From Oscheius tipulae (lineage: Eukaryota > Nematoda > Chromadorea > Rhabditida > Rhabditidae), in assembly GCA_037178975.1 (NCBI GenBank), contig JASJZH010000002.1:1612001-1676000 (forward strand): DNA of 64,000 nt, given 5' to 3'. Below, piece after piece: positions 21,101-33,100 of the stretch. The notes under the pieces were generated by a model. It was given only the letters and a program-made list of their open reading frames with translations. It was not told where the DNA came from and ran no database searches. The position numbers and the translations under genes are program-made. The first letter of the stretch is position 1. Each line of letters starts with the position of its first letter.

Positions 21101-24100
21101 GCTAATCCGAGTTAATCCCAAGGGTCTTCTGGCTTTTGTAGGGTTTTATTGGCAAGGGTACAGAGCGTAAAAGTGCGATTACCTGTGAATTCATGGCTGC
21201 TACTCGTCTGACTGGAAGCAAGAGTCGCCACGATGAGTAGTTCTTCTTGACGACTAGAAATAAGGCGGAGCTAGGACGACAAAGAGAGGGAGTGCGGGGG
21301 AGAGTGCAGACGGCTGGAGCAGCAAGCTCTGTCGCCGCGGAAACACTGTTCGTATATTTATTAAGGGCAAACTAGAAAAAGGAGGACAGATTTTTAACAG
21401 ATGTTTTCTTTATCCTCGGGGTCACGAATAGACAGAAGGAAATGCCGATTATCCGATTAAAAAAGAGCCAAAAAAGAGTACGTCTCTGTCTCCCTGCCCC
21501 TGTTAATATCACTCTCAGAAAAGTCAGAAAAATTCTTTAGTACATTCCGCTTATACTAGAATAAAGTTGGAGCGTCTGCAGACCCTAAATCCAAGATTAT
21601 CTCCAATTCATCCTTCAATTGTCCTCTTTTCAGCCTCGGCGACGTCAGTTGGGAGATTGCTGTGGACCGTCATACCGGCGAAGGATTGGCTCTCGAAGTC
21701 GAGCAATGTGTCTGTCCACCAGGATACATGGGAACCTCCTGCGAGGACTGTGCCCCAGGATACGAGAGATCCGGACAGGGACCGTACCTCGGAACCTGTG
21801 TCCCCATCCAGCAGAGAGCTCCTGTCTGTACTGGAGCCGGAGTTGCATCCCCTCAGGCCAATTATGGTGGTCGGTGTCAGTGCAAGAACTTTGCTACGGG
21901 ACCCAACTGTGACCAGTGTCCTGCCAACAGCTTCTACATGGCTCCTTCTAATCCCCAAGGATGCATCCCTTGCTTCTGTTCCGGTGTCACTCAGAGCTGT
22001 CAGTCCTCTTCCTACTCTCGTGCCAAGGTCGAAGTCGACTACGGACGTGGTGACCGCGACCAGCTTGCTCTCTCCACCTCTGACTCTCGCTCTCCCTACA
22101 GCCCCCAGACTCCTGGCTACGTCTCTGGCTCCGCCATCGAGTTCAGCTCCTTCCATGAGGCCAATGGACAGACCCTGTACTGGAAGATGCCCGAAAAGTT
22201 CCTTGGCAACAAGGTCACCGCTTACGGTGGTACTCTCACCTTCAAATTCCGATTCAGTGGAGAAGGACCGACCAACAGAGATGCTAATGTTATCCTTAGG
22301 GTAAGCGACAGTGACTGAAACGAGAAATGGGAAATTTTTCAGGGCAACGACATCGACCTGCGCTACACCCACCGCGGACCCATCCATGCTGACCGTGAGA
22401 ACACCATCGAAGTCAAGCTGTTCGAGGACCAATGGCAGAGAGTCGATGGACAACAGGCTACCCGTGAGCATCTGTTGATGGCTCTTGCTGATCTGGACGC
22501 CCTTCTCATCAAGGCCACCTACATTGACGACTGTGCCCAATCCTCTTTGACCTACGTTTCCATCGAATACGCCGAGCCTTACGGTCGTGGTGGTCGTCCC
22601 GCTCTCGAGGTCGAACAGTGCCAGTGCCCACCCGGCTATGTTGGAACCTCTTGCGAGGACTGTGCCCCTGGATACAGCCGTACCGGAGGAGGACTCTATC
22701 TCGGTCTTTGTGAGAAGTGCGAGTGCCACGGACACGCCAGCCAGTGCGACAAGGAATATGGATTCTGCGTCGACTGTCAGCACAACACTGAAGGCGATCA
22801 GTGCGAGAGATGCAAGCCTGGATTCGTCGGAGATGCCAGACGTGGAACACCACATGATTGTCAGCCAGCGGCCACGAGACCTCCCTGTAACTGCAACAAC
22901 CACTCTCCCAGAGGATGTGACTCTTTCGGACGCTGTCTGGTGAGTAGGGTCTTACAGAAGAAGGGAACTAACCCAATTGCATTTACCGACACAGTGTTGC
23001 GAAAAGAACATTCCTTGTAGAATAAAAGCGCACAAGAACGTACTTCGTGTAACTGAAGGTACGCAGGACCAGCCTAGTACTCTCGGATTCTTACAAAATT
23101 GTAGAGCAGAACAAAGGCCACGATAGAGGGACGCAGGGCGTGAAATAGAATTTTCCTGGAAGCTGTTACGGGTCTAGGCCACGTCCGCAGTACGAGCTAG
23201 TACGGGTGAGACGTCTAAGAAGCTGTAACGCAAGACACTACGGTTTAGAAATTCTAGAGATCTGACCCTTATAGAGGAAGAAGTTTACGATATATTTCAG
23301 CTCTGCGAGCACAACACCGAGGGAACCCACTGCGAGCGATGCAAGAAGGGTTACTACGGAGATGCTACCAAGGGAACTCCCTATGACTGTACTCCCTGCC
23401 CCTGCCCTGGAGCTTCTGACTGCTATCTGGATGCCCAAGGACAAGTCGCCTGCCGTAACTGCCCAGCTGGTTTCAGTGGTCGTCTCTGCAATGAGTGAGA
23501 TTTTTGCTAGGATTTTTTTTAAATGAGGCTGTGTAGATGCGCTCCCGGATACACTCGCTCGAACAAGCCTTCTGGAAGAACCTGCGAGCCGATTGGATCC
23601 GTCACCAACCAGGACAGGACCTACGTGCCATCTCCGGATGCAGGTGAAGCGCATCATTCGGCGCCGCGTCGTCACCGTCGCAGGCGGATTCGCATCCGCT
23701 CGCGACTGTTCCAGCACTAGTTCCAATTTTTCGTTATTTACCTGACAAAAGAGGATACCGCTTCATCACTGCCAATATCTCTCAACCACCCACCATCACT
23801 CTCTCTCAATATCTTACCCGTGCCGTTTATATGTTACGAGAGATCTGTTCTTCCGTGTAATAAACTATGTTCGCTTGTCCACGTCTCTCTCATTCTCTTC
23901 AACTCAACCACACAGTCACCTATACATCTCGTGTGTCGTGTGTCAGCTTCGCACATAGTCGCGTCGCCGTCTCTGTCAAACTTGAATCTCGTGACGTATT
24001 TACTACAGTCGTTCGTTCATGTCTCTCTCTCGTCGTCCACTGACTCTCTAATACCCGCCTTCTTACAGCTTTTCGAGTCCGCATTTTGGAGCCTAAACAC

Positions 24101-27100
24101 ATCGTAGCAGTCAAGGGAGATAGAGTCCGATGGATATGTCAGGTTCATGGACATAGTCATGTGAGCTAATCTAATCCAATTATTGATTGGGGGTCTGAAG
24201 AGCTTGGAAGACAGGAAGCCTTGATATGGAGAAAGACAGAAGACAAAGAGACAATGAGGCGGAGGGACTGAGAGACAGAAAGACAGAGGGACAGAAAAAC
24301 AGGGCCAGAGAGAGCGACAGAGAGTCAATGAGAGAGTGAGACAAAGAGACAAGAGACAAAATGACAGAGAGACAGAAAGACAGAAAGACAGTGAGAGCGC
24401 CGGAGAGAGCGCCAGAGAAAGCGCCAGTGAGACAGGAAGACAGAGAGACAGAAAGGCAGAGACACTTTTCCAAGCTCTCACCTCCAATACTTTAGTTTTT
24501 CTAACCAAAACTTCTAAACCAACAGCAGCTTTACTAATTCAGCCAGAAACCGTGCGTCTGGAGTGGATTCGAGTCGGTCACACCGCTCTGCCCCCATTCT
24601 CCACAGTCGAAGAAGGTCTTCTGGAGCTTGAAGACGTGTCAGAAGAGGACGTGGGCCAGTATCGTTGCATCGGCACGACAACCAAGAACTATGCGACCGA
24701 CGACGCTTCCATCCGACTGGCCGTGGTCGACGAGCCCAGTAGGAATTAACGCTTATTCTTATGTTCAAATTTCAGTTCGGTGCTTTTTTAACTAGACCTC
24801 ATAAACTTGTTACTGGTATTAGTCTTCCCCATTAACTTAACCCCTAACCTTTCTCTTACAGTCGGCCGTCCACCTCAGCCCGTCATCGACCCTCCCCACC
24901 AGACCGTTATGGAGGGTGAGCCAGCCTCGTTCCGCTGTTGGGTACCTGGAATCCCCGACTGTCAGATCACTTTCCATAAGGTTCAGAGATTAAATTGTTC
25001 TAAAATAACAAAAGCATAGGAATACATCGGTGGACCCCTCCCTCACGGTGTCTACCAGACCGGAAACGCTCTCAAAATCCCAAGAACTCAGCTCCATGAC
25101 GCTGGAAACTACATCTGTACTGCTATCAACCAGCACGGAATCGGAAAATCCCCGAATGCTCGATTGGATGTCATCAGACGTATGATAATTTTCACCCAGT
25201 TCAAAAATTTCTATTTCAGCCGTCCAAAAGCCCAAGGTTGACCCCATGGAACAGACTGTCGATGAGGGCGAGCCTGCCCGATTCAGATGTTGGGTCCCTG
25301 GAAATCCTGATGCGCAGCTCAAGTGGCACAGAATCGGCCATCAGCCTCTGCCCAGTGGAGTCCAGGAACAGCAGGGAATCCTTCATATTCCCAGAACGTC
25401 TCAGAACGTAAGAATGGTTCAATTACTCGACTAGTAGAACCTCTTCAGGAAATCGGACAGTACATCTGTACTGCTACTGATCCTCGGGACAACCGTCAAC
25501 AAGATTCTGACCCAGTTACACTGAACCTGAAGCCTAGGGAACCACCATCGGCTGGTCCTCAAGTCGACCCACCAGAGCAGACAGTCAATGAAGGAGATCC
25601 CGCTCAGTTCAGATGCTGGGTACCTGGAAACCCTCAGGCGCAGATCAACTGGGCTCGTGCTGATGGACAGTGTGAGTCAAGAGGCATCTGAGACAGAGAC
25701 AGAGACAGAGACAGAGACCTAACTGATTAACGCTATAGCCCTGCCTGAAGGAACTCTGGTTCGTGACGGCTATCTCCGCATCTCTAGCGCCAAGATGTCC
25801 GATGCTGGTCAGTTCATCTGCACAGCCACTGACCCCAGAACTGGTGGTGAACAGCCAGCTCCTCCTGCCACTCTCAATGTCAAACAGGGAGCTCCTATGC
25901 AGCCCCAGGTCGACCCACCAGAGCAGACTGTCGATGAGGGAACACCATCTCGTGTCCGCTGTTGGGTGCCTGGAAACACGAGGGCTCAGATCAGATGGTC
26001 TAAGCCGGTAGGCCATGACTCTCTTCTAGATGAATGTACCGGATTCAGGGCCGTGCTCCTCTCCAACAGGGAGCCCATGAGCAGGGAGGACATCTTACCA
26101 TTGCCCGTACTCAGAAATCTGACGAGGGAGACTACATCTGTACTGCCTACGATCCCCAGACCCGTCAACAGGCTGAAGTCCCTGCCAAGATCAACGTTCG
26201 CGCCGGTTTGTAACATTTCAAGTCTAACCAAAAAACACTGCCCTCACTGTTTTCCTCTTTTCCCGCTCACCTCTGTCGCTTCTTCCAGGTGCTCCAATCA
26301 AGCCACTCGTGGACCCATCCGAGCAGACGATTCCGGAGGGACACCCCTTCAGAATCCGCTGCTGGGTTCCTGGAAGGCCTGATGCCAGGATTAGTTGGAG
26401 AAAGGCTGATGGCCCGATGCCCCAGGTCGAACCCCATGGACAGGGACATCTCACTGTCAACAAGGCTGAACTGTCCGATGCCGGAGATTACATCTGCTCC
26501 GCCGAGGATCCGAGCAACCCGGGCAGTCCGGTCGATTCTGACACGGCTACTGTCTATGTCACTCCCCAGGCTCCCGCTCCTCAGACACGTAAGACACTCT
26601 CTCTATCCCTCTTTCCACCCTTAATTGCTGTGAGACACAAACACTTTCGATACTATACGTAACAAGCCTCTCTCTCTGTTTCTATGTTTCTCTGTCTCTC
26701 TGTCTCTCTGAATTTCTGTCTCTTTGTCTCTCTGTCTCTATCCCACTTTTTTCCTGTCTGTTCTATCCAACACCCTTTCTTTCCAACACTGGCACGTTTC
26801 AGAGGAACCCGACCGTACCCCGGAAATCTCGCCACACGTCCAGACTGTTCCTGAGGGAGACCCAGCTGTCATCAGATGTTGGGTTCCTGGCGAGGAGAAT
26901 GCCCAGCTCAGTTGGAAGAGAAAGGATGGTCATCCTATGCCATTCGGATCTTCCGAAGACGGAGGCTCTCTGTCCATTCCCAGTGTCCAGAAGAATGACG
27001 CCGGAGACTATATCTGCGTCTACCATCCACCAGGCGCTGGGAAGCGACCAAAAGACTCTCCTCCCAGTCGTCTTAATGTCGAAAGCCGTATGTTGAACCT

Positions 27101-30100
27101 CTGTTCACCTTTTGTTACCCATATCACCTCTATTGCACGTGTGTACACCTCTGTTTAGCTGGCACTCCACCCCGGCCCGTTGCCACACCTCCCGTCCTCA
27201 CGGTCAGGCGCGGCGACCCGGCACGTTTCCACTGTGATGCTCACTCTGCCACCCCAGCACGAATCTCTTGGGGTCACTTGGAACAGGACGATCCTCTGCC
27301 GGAAGGTGTCGAGAGGGAGGGTGATGATATTGTCATCGCCTCGGCCTCTGATGCCGTGGCCGGAGAGTACGTCTGTTCCGCCACCAACGACTTCGGTAGC
27401 GGAGTCGCTGAGCCCGTCACTCTTGTCATCACAGACGGTCCATTTTGGCCATCAGAGAGTTTGAACTGACCTATTACTTTTAGATGAACAGCCACCTACT
27501 GCCCGCGTCGAACCCAGAGTCTGGAATGGACAGCCCGGAGACAGACACCAGTTCCGTTGTATTACGACTGGATCCCCTACTCCTAAGGTGAGGGAGAAAG
27601 AGAGAATGAGAGACAAAAACACTTGTTTTCAGATCAGCTGGACTGGTCCAAACGGTACTCCTCTTCCTCACGACGTTACTGCTCTCGAGCCCAACATTCT
27701 CGACTTTGCCAACGGTCGCAGCGAGCTGAACGGAGACTACACCTGTACCGCCACGAACCCCATCGGAGAGGCCTCAGATCACGGTTCTGTCAACATCGGA
27801 CCCACTCTGACCATTAAGACCACTCCTGCCGGCCACAAACTGATCCTGACTGTCGGTGAGCCTCTGCAAGTCAAGTGCGAGGCCTTCGGAGACCCGGAGC
27901 CTGAAGTCGAATGGCTCCATGACCCCGGACCGGAGCGTGGTGATCTGCCCGACGACTTCAAGCCTGTCACCATCTCTGAACAGTTTATCAGACATCCGTC
28001 CATCGGGCTCGGAAACGCTGGATTGTACACCTGCAAGGGCAGTAACAGTCACGCCACCGCGACTAAGGACATCTACATCGAAGTCGTTGAACCGTCCAGA
28101 GTCGCCACCGTCAGTATTCTCGGAGGTTCGAGTCAGACCTTTGACGAAGGAGCTCCCTCCGAACTGATCTGTACAGCTACTGGTAGCAGTCTGGTTGATA
28201 GACTCGAATGGATCAAGGTGGACGACCAGCTGCCCACCGACGTGGAGGAACACAATGAGCCCGGACTCTTGCACTTCCCCAACTTCAAGAAGTCCTACGC
28301 TGGAGATTACGAGTGCCGTGGATACAGAAACAACGAGCTGATTGCTTCGACAGCCGTCTCGGTTCATGCTTCGGGTCAGGAACCTGATGAGCCTGTGGTG
28401 AGTTGATTGTCTCTGTACTGTTGAATAGGGTGAGACTACAGCTCTTTGAAAAGCTACTGTTTCCTAAACTGGACCGACAGACAAGTTCCCTGGGTTCATA
28501 CATAATCGTACACCCCAGAAAACACAAGTTTTGAACTTTTGACAGCCTTGCCAACTTGGTATCAAGCTATAATGCCTTGGTCTAGCTGAAACTAGTTGCA
28601 CAATCCTGGATCCAACAATCCAGTTTCAGGTTGAGATCGAACCTCCCCGTGTGAGAATCGTCGCCCAGGGCGACTCTATCGTCCTTAAGTGTTCTGTTGA
28701 AGGTACGTTTCCAGTCTCTTACCCTCAATGTTGTCTGTCCAACTAACACATCTTCCCCGTCTCTACTAATCAGTCTCAGTGTTGTGTGGTCTTGTTCAGA
28801 TCCGCGAACCAAGGTCATCTGGTACCATGCGGCTCCGTTCAATGCGGCCACGGTGGTGGCAGCTCAACACTTCCTACATCTACAGTTCGTGGAAGTCTGT
28901 GACCGCGGATTGTACTACTGTGTGGATGAGTCGACGAACTATGATGAGCCCCACTCTGCTACCTTCCTCGTCGTGATGCAGACACATGTATACGGTGCTT
29001 TTTGCAGTCTTATTTTGCTTTAGCCGGTCGGGGGAAAATCGATCTGTCTCTCGAATTGAAATTTCAAAGGCCGGCTAAAGTTATCTAGGACTCTTGCTTG
29101 CTTTTTGAAATGTGAGGGCTTTGATTACTAACACAATTCGTCGTCGTCTGTCAACTAACAATCGTCGTGTCGTGATCGTCAATCCTGTCCGACCGACTCC
29201 GACCTCTTCATTCTCCAGGTGCCAAGAGCGGCGAGCACTTCGACTGGGCTCTTCTTCGAGGAGGAAACATTGTCAGGAAATTGGGCAACGAAGCCACCCT
29301 GAACATCAAGAGCGCCGACCCATCCAACGATTTCGGTGTCTACAGATGTAATGTGGAAGACGACAACGGAATTGTCATCGGAAGCGCCTACACTGCTGTC
29401 ACTGTCGGATATGCGGACAAATCCAGTAGGGGAACCGTTTCAGAGCAGAAAATACTACCTCGGGCTCATAGAATGAAAGTTATTGAGACTTTTAGATGCC
29501 CAAGTGATGAAGTTTGACGAGAAGGCCGATGCCAGCTTCGTCTGTCCTGTCTACTCTGTCCCTGGAAGCAAGGTCGAGTGGTCGAGACAGGACGGAGACC
29601 TGCCAACCAATGCTATTCCCAATGGAAACAAGATCGAGTACGTGACAGTGACAGTGACTGACATTCTCTCTTTCAGGATCAAAGACTTCGACGAAGCCAG
29701 TTCCGGACTCTATGTCTGTAAAGTGACCTTCGAGAACATCGAGGCTGAAGGATACGTCCACGCCCAGATCTTTGGTATTTTCCCAAAGTTCCCTGTCTCT
29801 AATCGACTACAATTCAGTCCCTGACACTATCATCCAAGTCCTTCTGGAAGTTTCTTCCGAGAACGTGAATGTCGGAGACAGAGCCTGGTTCGACTGCAAG
29901 GTGACAGGAGACCCGTCTGCTCAGATCACTTGGGTCAAGGAGGGAGGAGACTCTCTTCCCGAGAACTCTCAGGTTTGTTCTAATTTCGCTTCTTTGCCTT
30001 CCAGACCAAGACAAAAAGTCTTTAGGAAGTAGAGTTCTTCTGGTATGACCGGGTTTGCAACCGGACGGTAGGTCAACTTGTGGCGCTTTTGTCGCATGTC

Positions 30101-33100
30101 TTTCAGTTCTCTCCTCTTCTTCTCTTCCCCTTATTTTGTTACATAACCTCTTCTTGAGGCGGAAAGTATCTCTGATAATGAACTAAAACTAGAGAGTATA
30201 CTTGGGTACTTGACAAAGAAGCAGATAGATAGAGGTAAAGGCACAGAAACACAGAGATATAGACAGAGAGATAGAGAGAGAGAGAAAGATAGTCGCTCAA
30301 GTATACTCTGTCAAATTTTTCCATTTTCTCAAAACTTCTCTAAAGATTGTACTGCTGAAGTGTGCTAGAACTGCTTACTGTAGATGGTCTCCCAACCAAA
30401 ATCTTTAGGTAACCGGAGGCCGTCTTCTCTTCACTGAGGTCAAGGAAGAAAACGCCGGAACCTACAGATGTCGCGCCAAGACGAAGGCCGGCCCCCTGGA
30501 GACACGTTCCGTGCTGAACGTCGGCAACGCAAAACGCAAGCGAAAGCATACCACGAGACGCGGGCGACACGCTAACCGTCATCGTAGGCGACATACCGCC
30601 GTCCCGGAGCCGACGAACAAGAGCCTCTTCGGATCTTGGTTCTCCACCACCAACTAAACAACAGAGTCCTACCCCGGTTAACAAGTCTCTCTTAACACTG
30701 CCATTCTGCCTTCGCTCTCTCTCCCTGTCTCTCTTCAAATGGTGCTGTGCATATTCACTTTTTATGAATCGATTTGCTGTCTAACACCCCCCAAAAGAGT
30801 CCTGTGTTAATGAATAAAAGTTTTATATCATGCATGATTTTGACGTAACCATCATACTACTAGATACAGAGTCGAGTGAACAGTCGCCCAGCGTCTCATG
30901 CATCCCAGAGTGATACCCATTTTGTGTATGTCCATGTCTTCAGTGTCTAATAGAGAGTTTTAGTGATGGACACCGCGTATCTACTGCCCTATGTCAAGAG
31001 TGAAGGAGAAGAGGCTAGTTTCTGCTTTGTTAGGGGCACGTCGATAGAGACATTTCAAAAAAATGGCAGAGTGACAGTGTGATTATAAAAAAAGACATAT
31101 TGATAGGAGAACAGATAGACAGGAACTGATATTTGATCCTATCCTACCTTTACAATCGACACCAGCTGCCTAAAGGCTGCTTCGTCGCTAACTACTCTTG
31201 CTTTACTGTGTGACCCTTTTCAAGAGCAATTCGCTCTATCTCAAACTTGACTTTTGGCAGAAACTAATGAGATATAATTTATCGCTTTTGGTCCAAAGTC
31301 TTAGAAACAAACAAACATCCAACCACAGTGTCGGTCTGTAGTTGAAGAAAGTGAGAGACATCGGTTGACAGAGGCGAACTCATTGACAGAATGACAGAGA
31401 TATGGCATGGCATTGAACCAGGATATGTTACAGGTCTTTTTCTCCTGCAACACTCTCATGCCCTCCGACGATATTCATTGGGAACGGGATGATGGAGCTC
31501 CCCTACCCCCGGACTCGTCTGTTTCTTATGGTGTGCTGCACATCCCAAATGTCACTCTCAGCGATGAGGGCACGTAAGCAAAATGACCGTTTCCAGTAAT
31601 CTGCAAAATTCAGATACAAATGCATAGCTAAACAGGGAGAGTTTGAGACAGAGACTGAGTTCAGACTACAAGTGGATGGTGGGACGTCACTGTGACCTAT
31701 AGAGCAATTGGTATTCAGATTTTGTTCCGGTCTTCTTTGGAAGTGAAAGTATCGAGTTCAAGCCACTGGAAGACGAGCAAATTGATAACTTGAACATCCA
31801 GCTGAGCGTGAAACCGGCTGCTTTGGATGGTTAGCGTCACTGTCTCTCTGTCTCTGATTCTCTGTCTCTCTGTCTCTCTCGGTTTCTCTTCCTACGTCGC
31901 CTTCCAAACTGCGGTGAATTCCAGGTGTACTCTTCGCGACAGAGAGACGAGGAGAAGTCAACCCGGACAGATACGTTGTGACAGTCGAGGGTGACAGGCG
32001 ACCGCCTGTCAACCAGCATCTGGCTCGTCTACAGAATGGAGTGGTAATCTATGAATACGACATTGGTCATGGTAGGGACGAGCTCGTCCTACCAATGCCT
32101 ATTCCACTGAATGAGTGGTCAACAGTGGAAGTCAGGAATGAACCCAAGCAAGGTGAGGGACAGTGACAGTAACAGTGAAGTTCTCTTTTAGCCTCTGTGA
32201 CCCTCAATGGTGGGATCTCTGTCAAGAAAGACCATCCAACCCCTGTACCTTTCCCCGGAACCAATAAGCCTCTAACGATCGGAAGACAATCCGAAGAGGA
32301 TCAGATCCGTCGGCCACTGCCAGGACTCAAGGGTATGTTCAGTTCTTTCCGACTAGCTGCTCTTCCTCTCGCGCTACACTAGCTATTCTTTATTGTTCGC
32401 TAGCGAGAGAGAGGCGAAGTCAGGTGAAACATAACAAACACATGCGGCTCGTGCTTCTGCTAGGTGTTCTTTTTCCAAAGTTTTAATAACCAGTGCATTT
32501 CAGGAGTAGTCAGTGAGGTGATCGTGTCTGGAGAGAATCTACCACTGGCTAGAGGTGAACCGACTCCTGGAGTTCGCCCCTACGATGCCTGCAAAGCTCA
32601 GCCGTGTGCTAATGGAGGAAGATGCCGGAAAGCTAACAGGGCAAGAGTGAGTGACAGGGAGACGGGGGACAGAAAGACAGAGAGACAAAGAGACAGAGAA
32701 ACATAGCTACTTTTAGGGCTACACCTGTGCCTGTGAACCTCCCTTCGGTGGCTACCAGTGTGAGACTCTGTCTTCCAAATGCAAAGATGGTACTCATTTT
32801 CATTTGTCTCTCTAAAGACAGTTTTAGCCGACTGCAACACTGGTATTTGTCTCGAAGAGGGCGATTCCTACCGTTGTATCTGCCCTGTCAACACTTCCGG
32901 TCCCCACTGTCAGCGACCAGCTCATCGAACCCTCAAGAAGAGTTTTGCCTTCATGAACAAGACCTCCTTCCTGGCTGTCCAGTCGCCACTATCCCTAGAG
33001 CAAATGAAGGTACTAATTGGGTTATGAGAGGGTCTGGGAGCCATAACATAGACAGGCTATTTATAGTCTCGGACATGAACTCTCACTGTCACTGTCTAAT

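Noticed and set aside
21608-22903. 431-codon open frame on the - strand
   Set aside because: It is exactly opposite the long laminin EGF/LamIV exons of perlecan, and its Ser/Val/Gly-rich composition mirrors their codons. No start context or splice partner supports it.
24017-24508. Antisense frame rich in [12 protein letters not shown]
   Set aside because: It is the translation of the GACAGAGA microsatellite and not a membrane protein.
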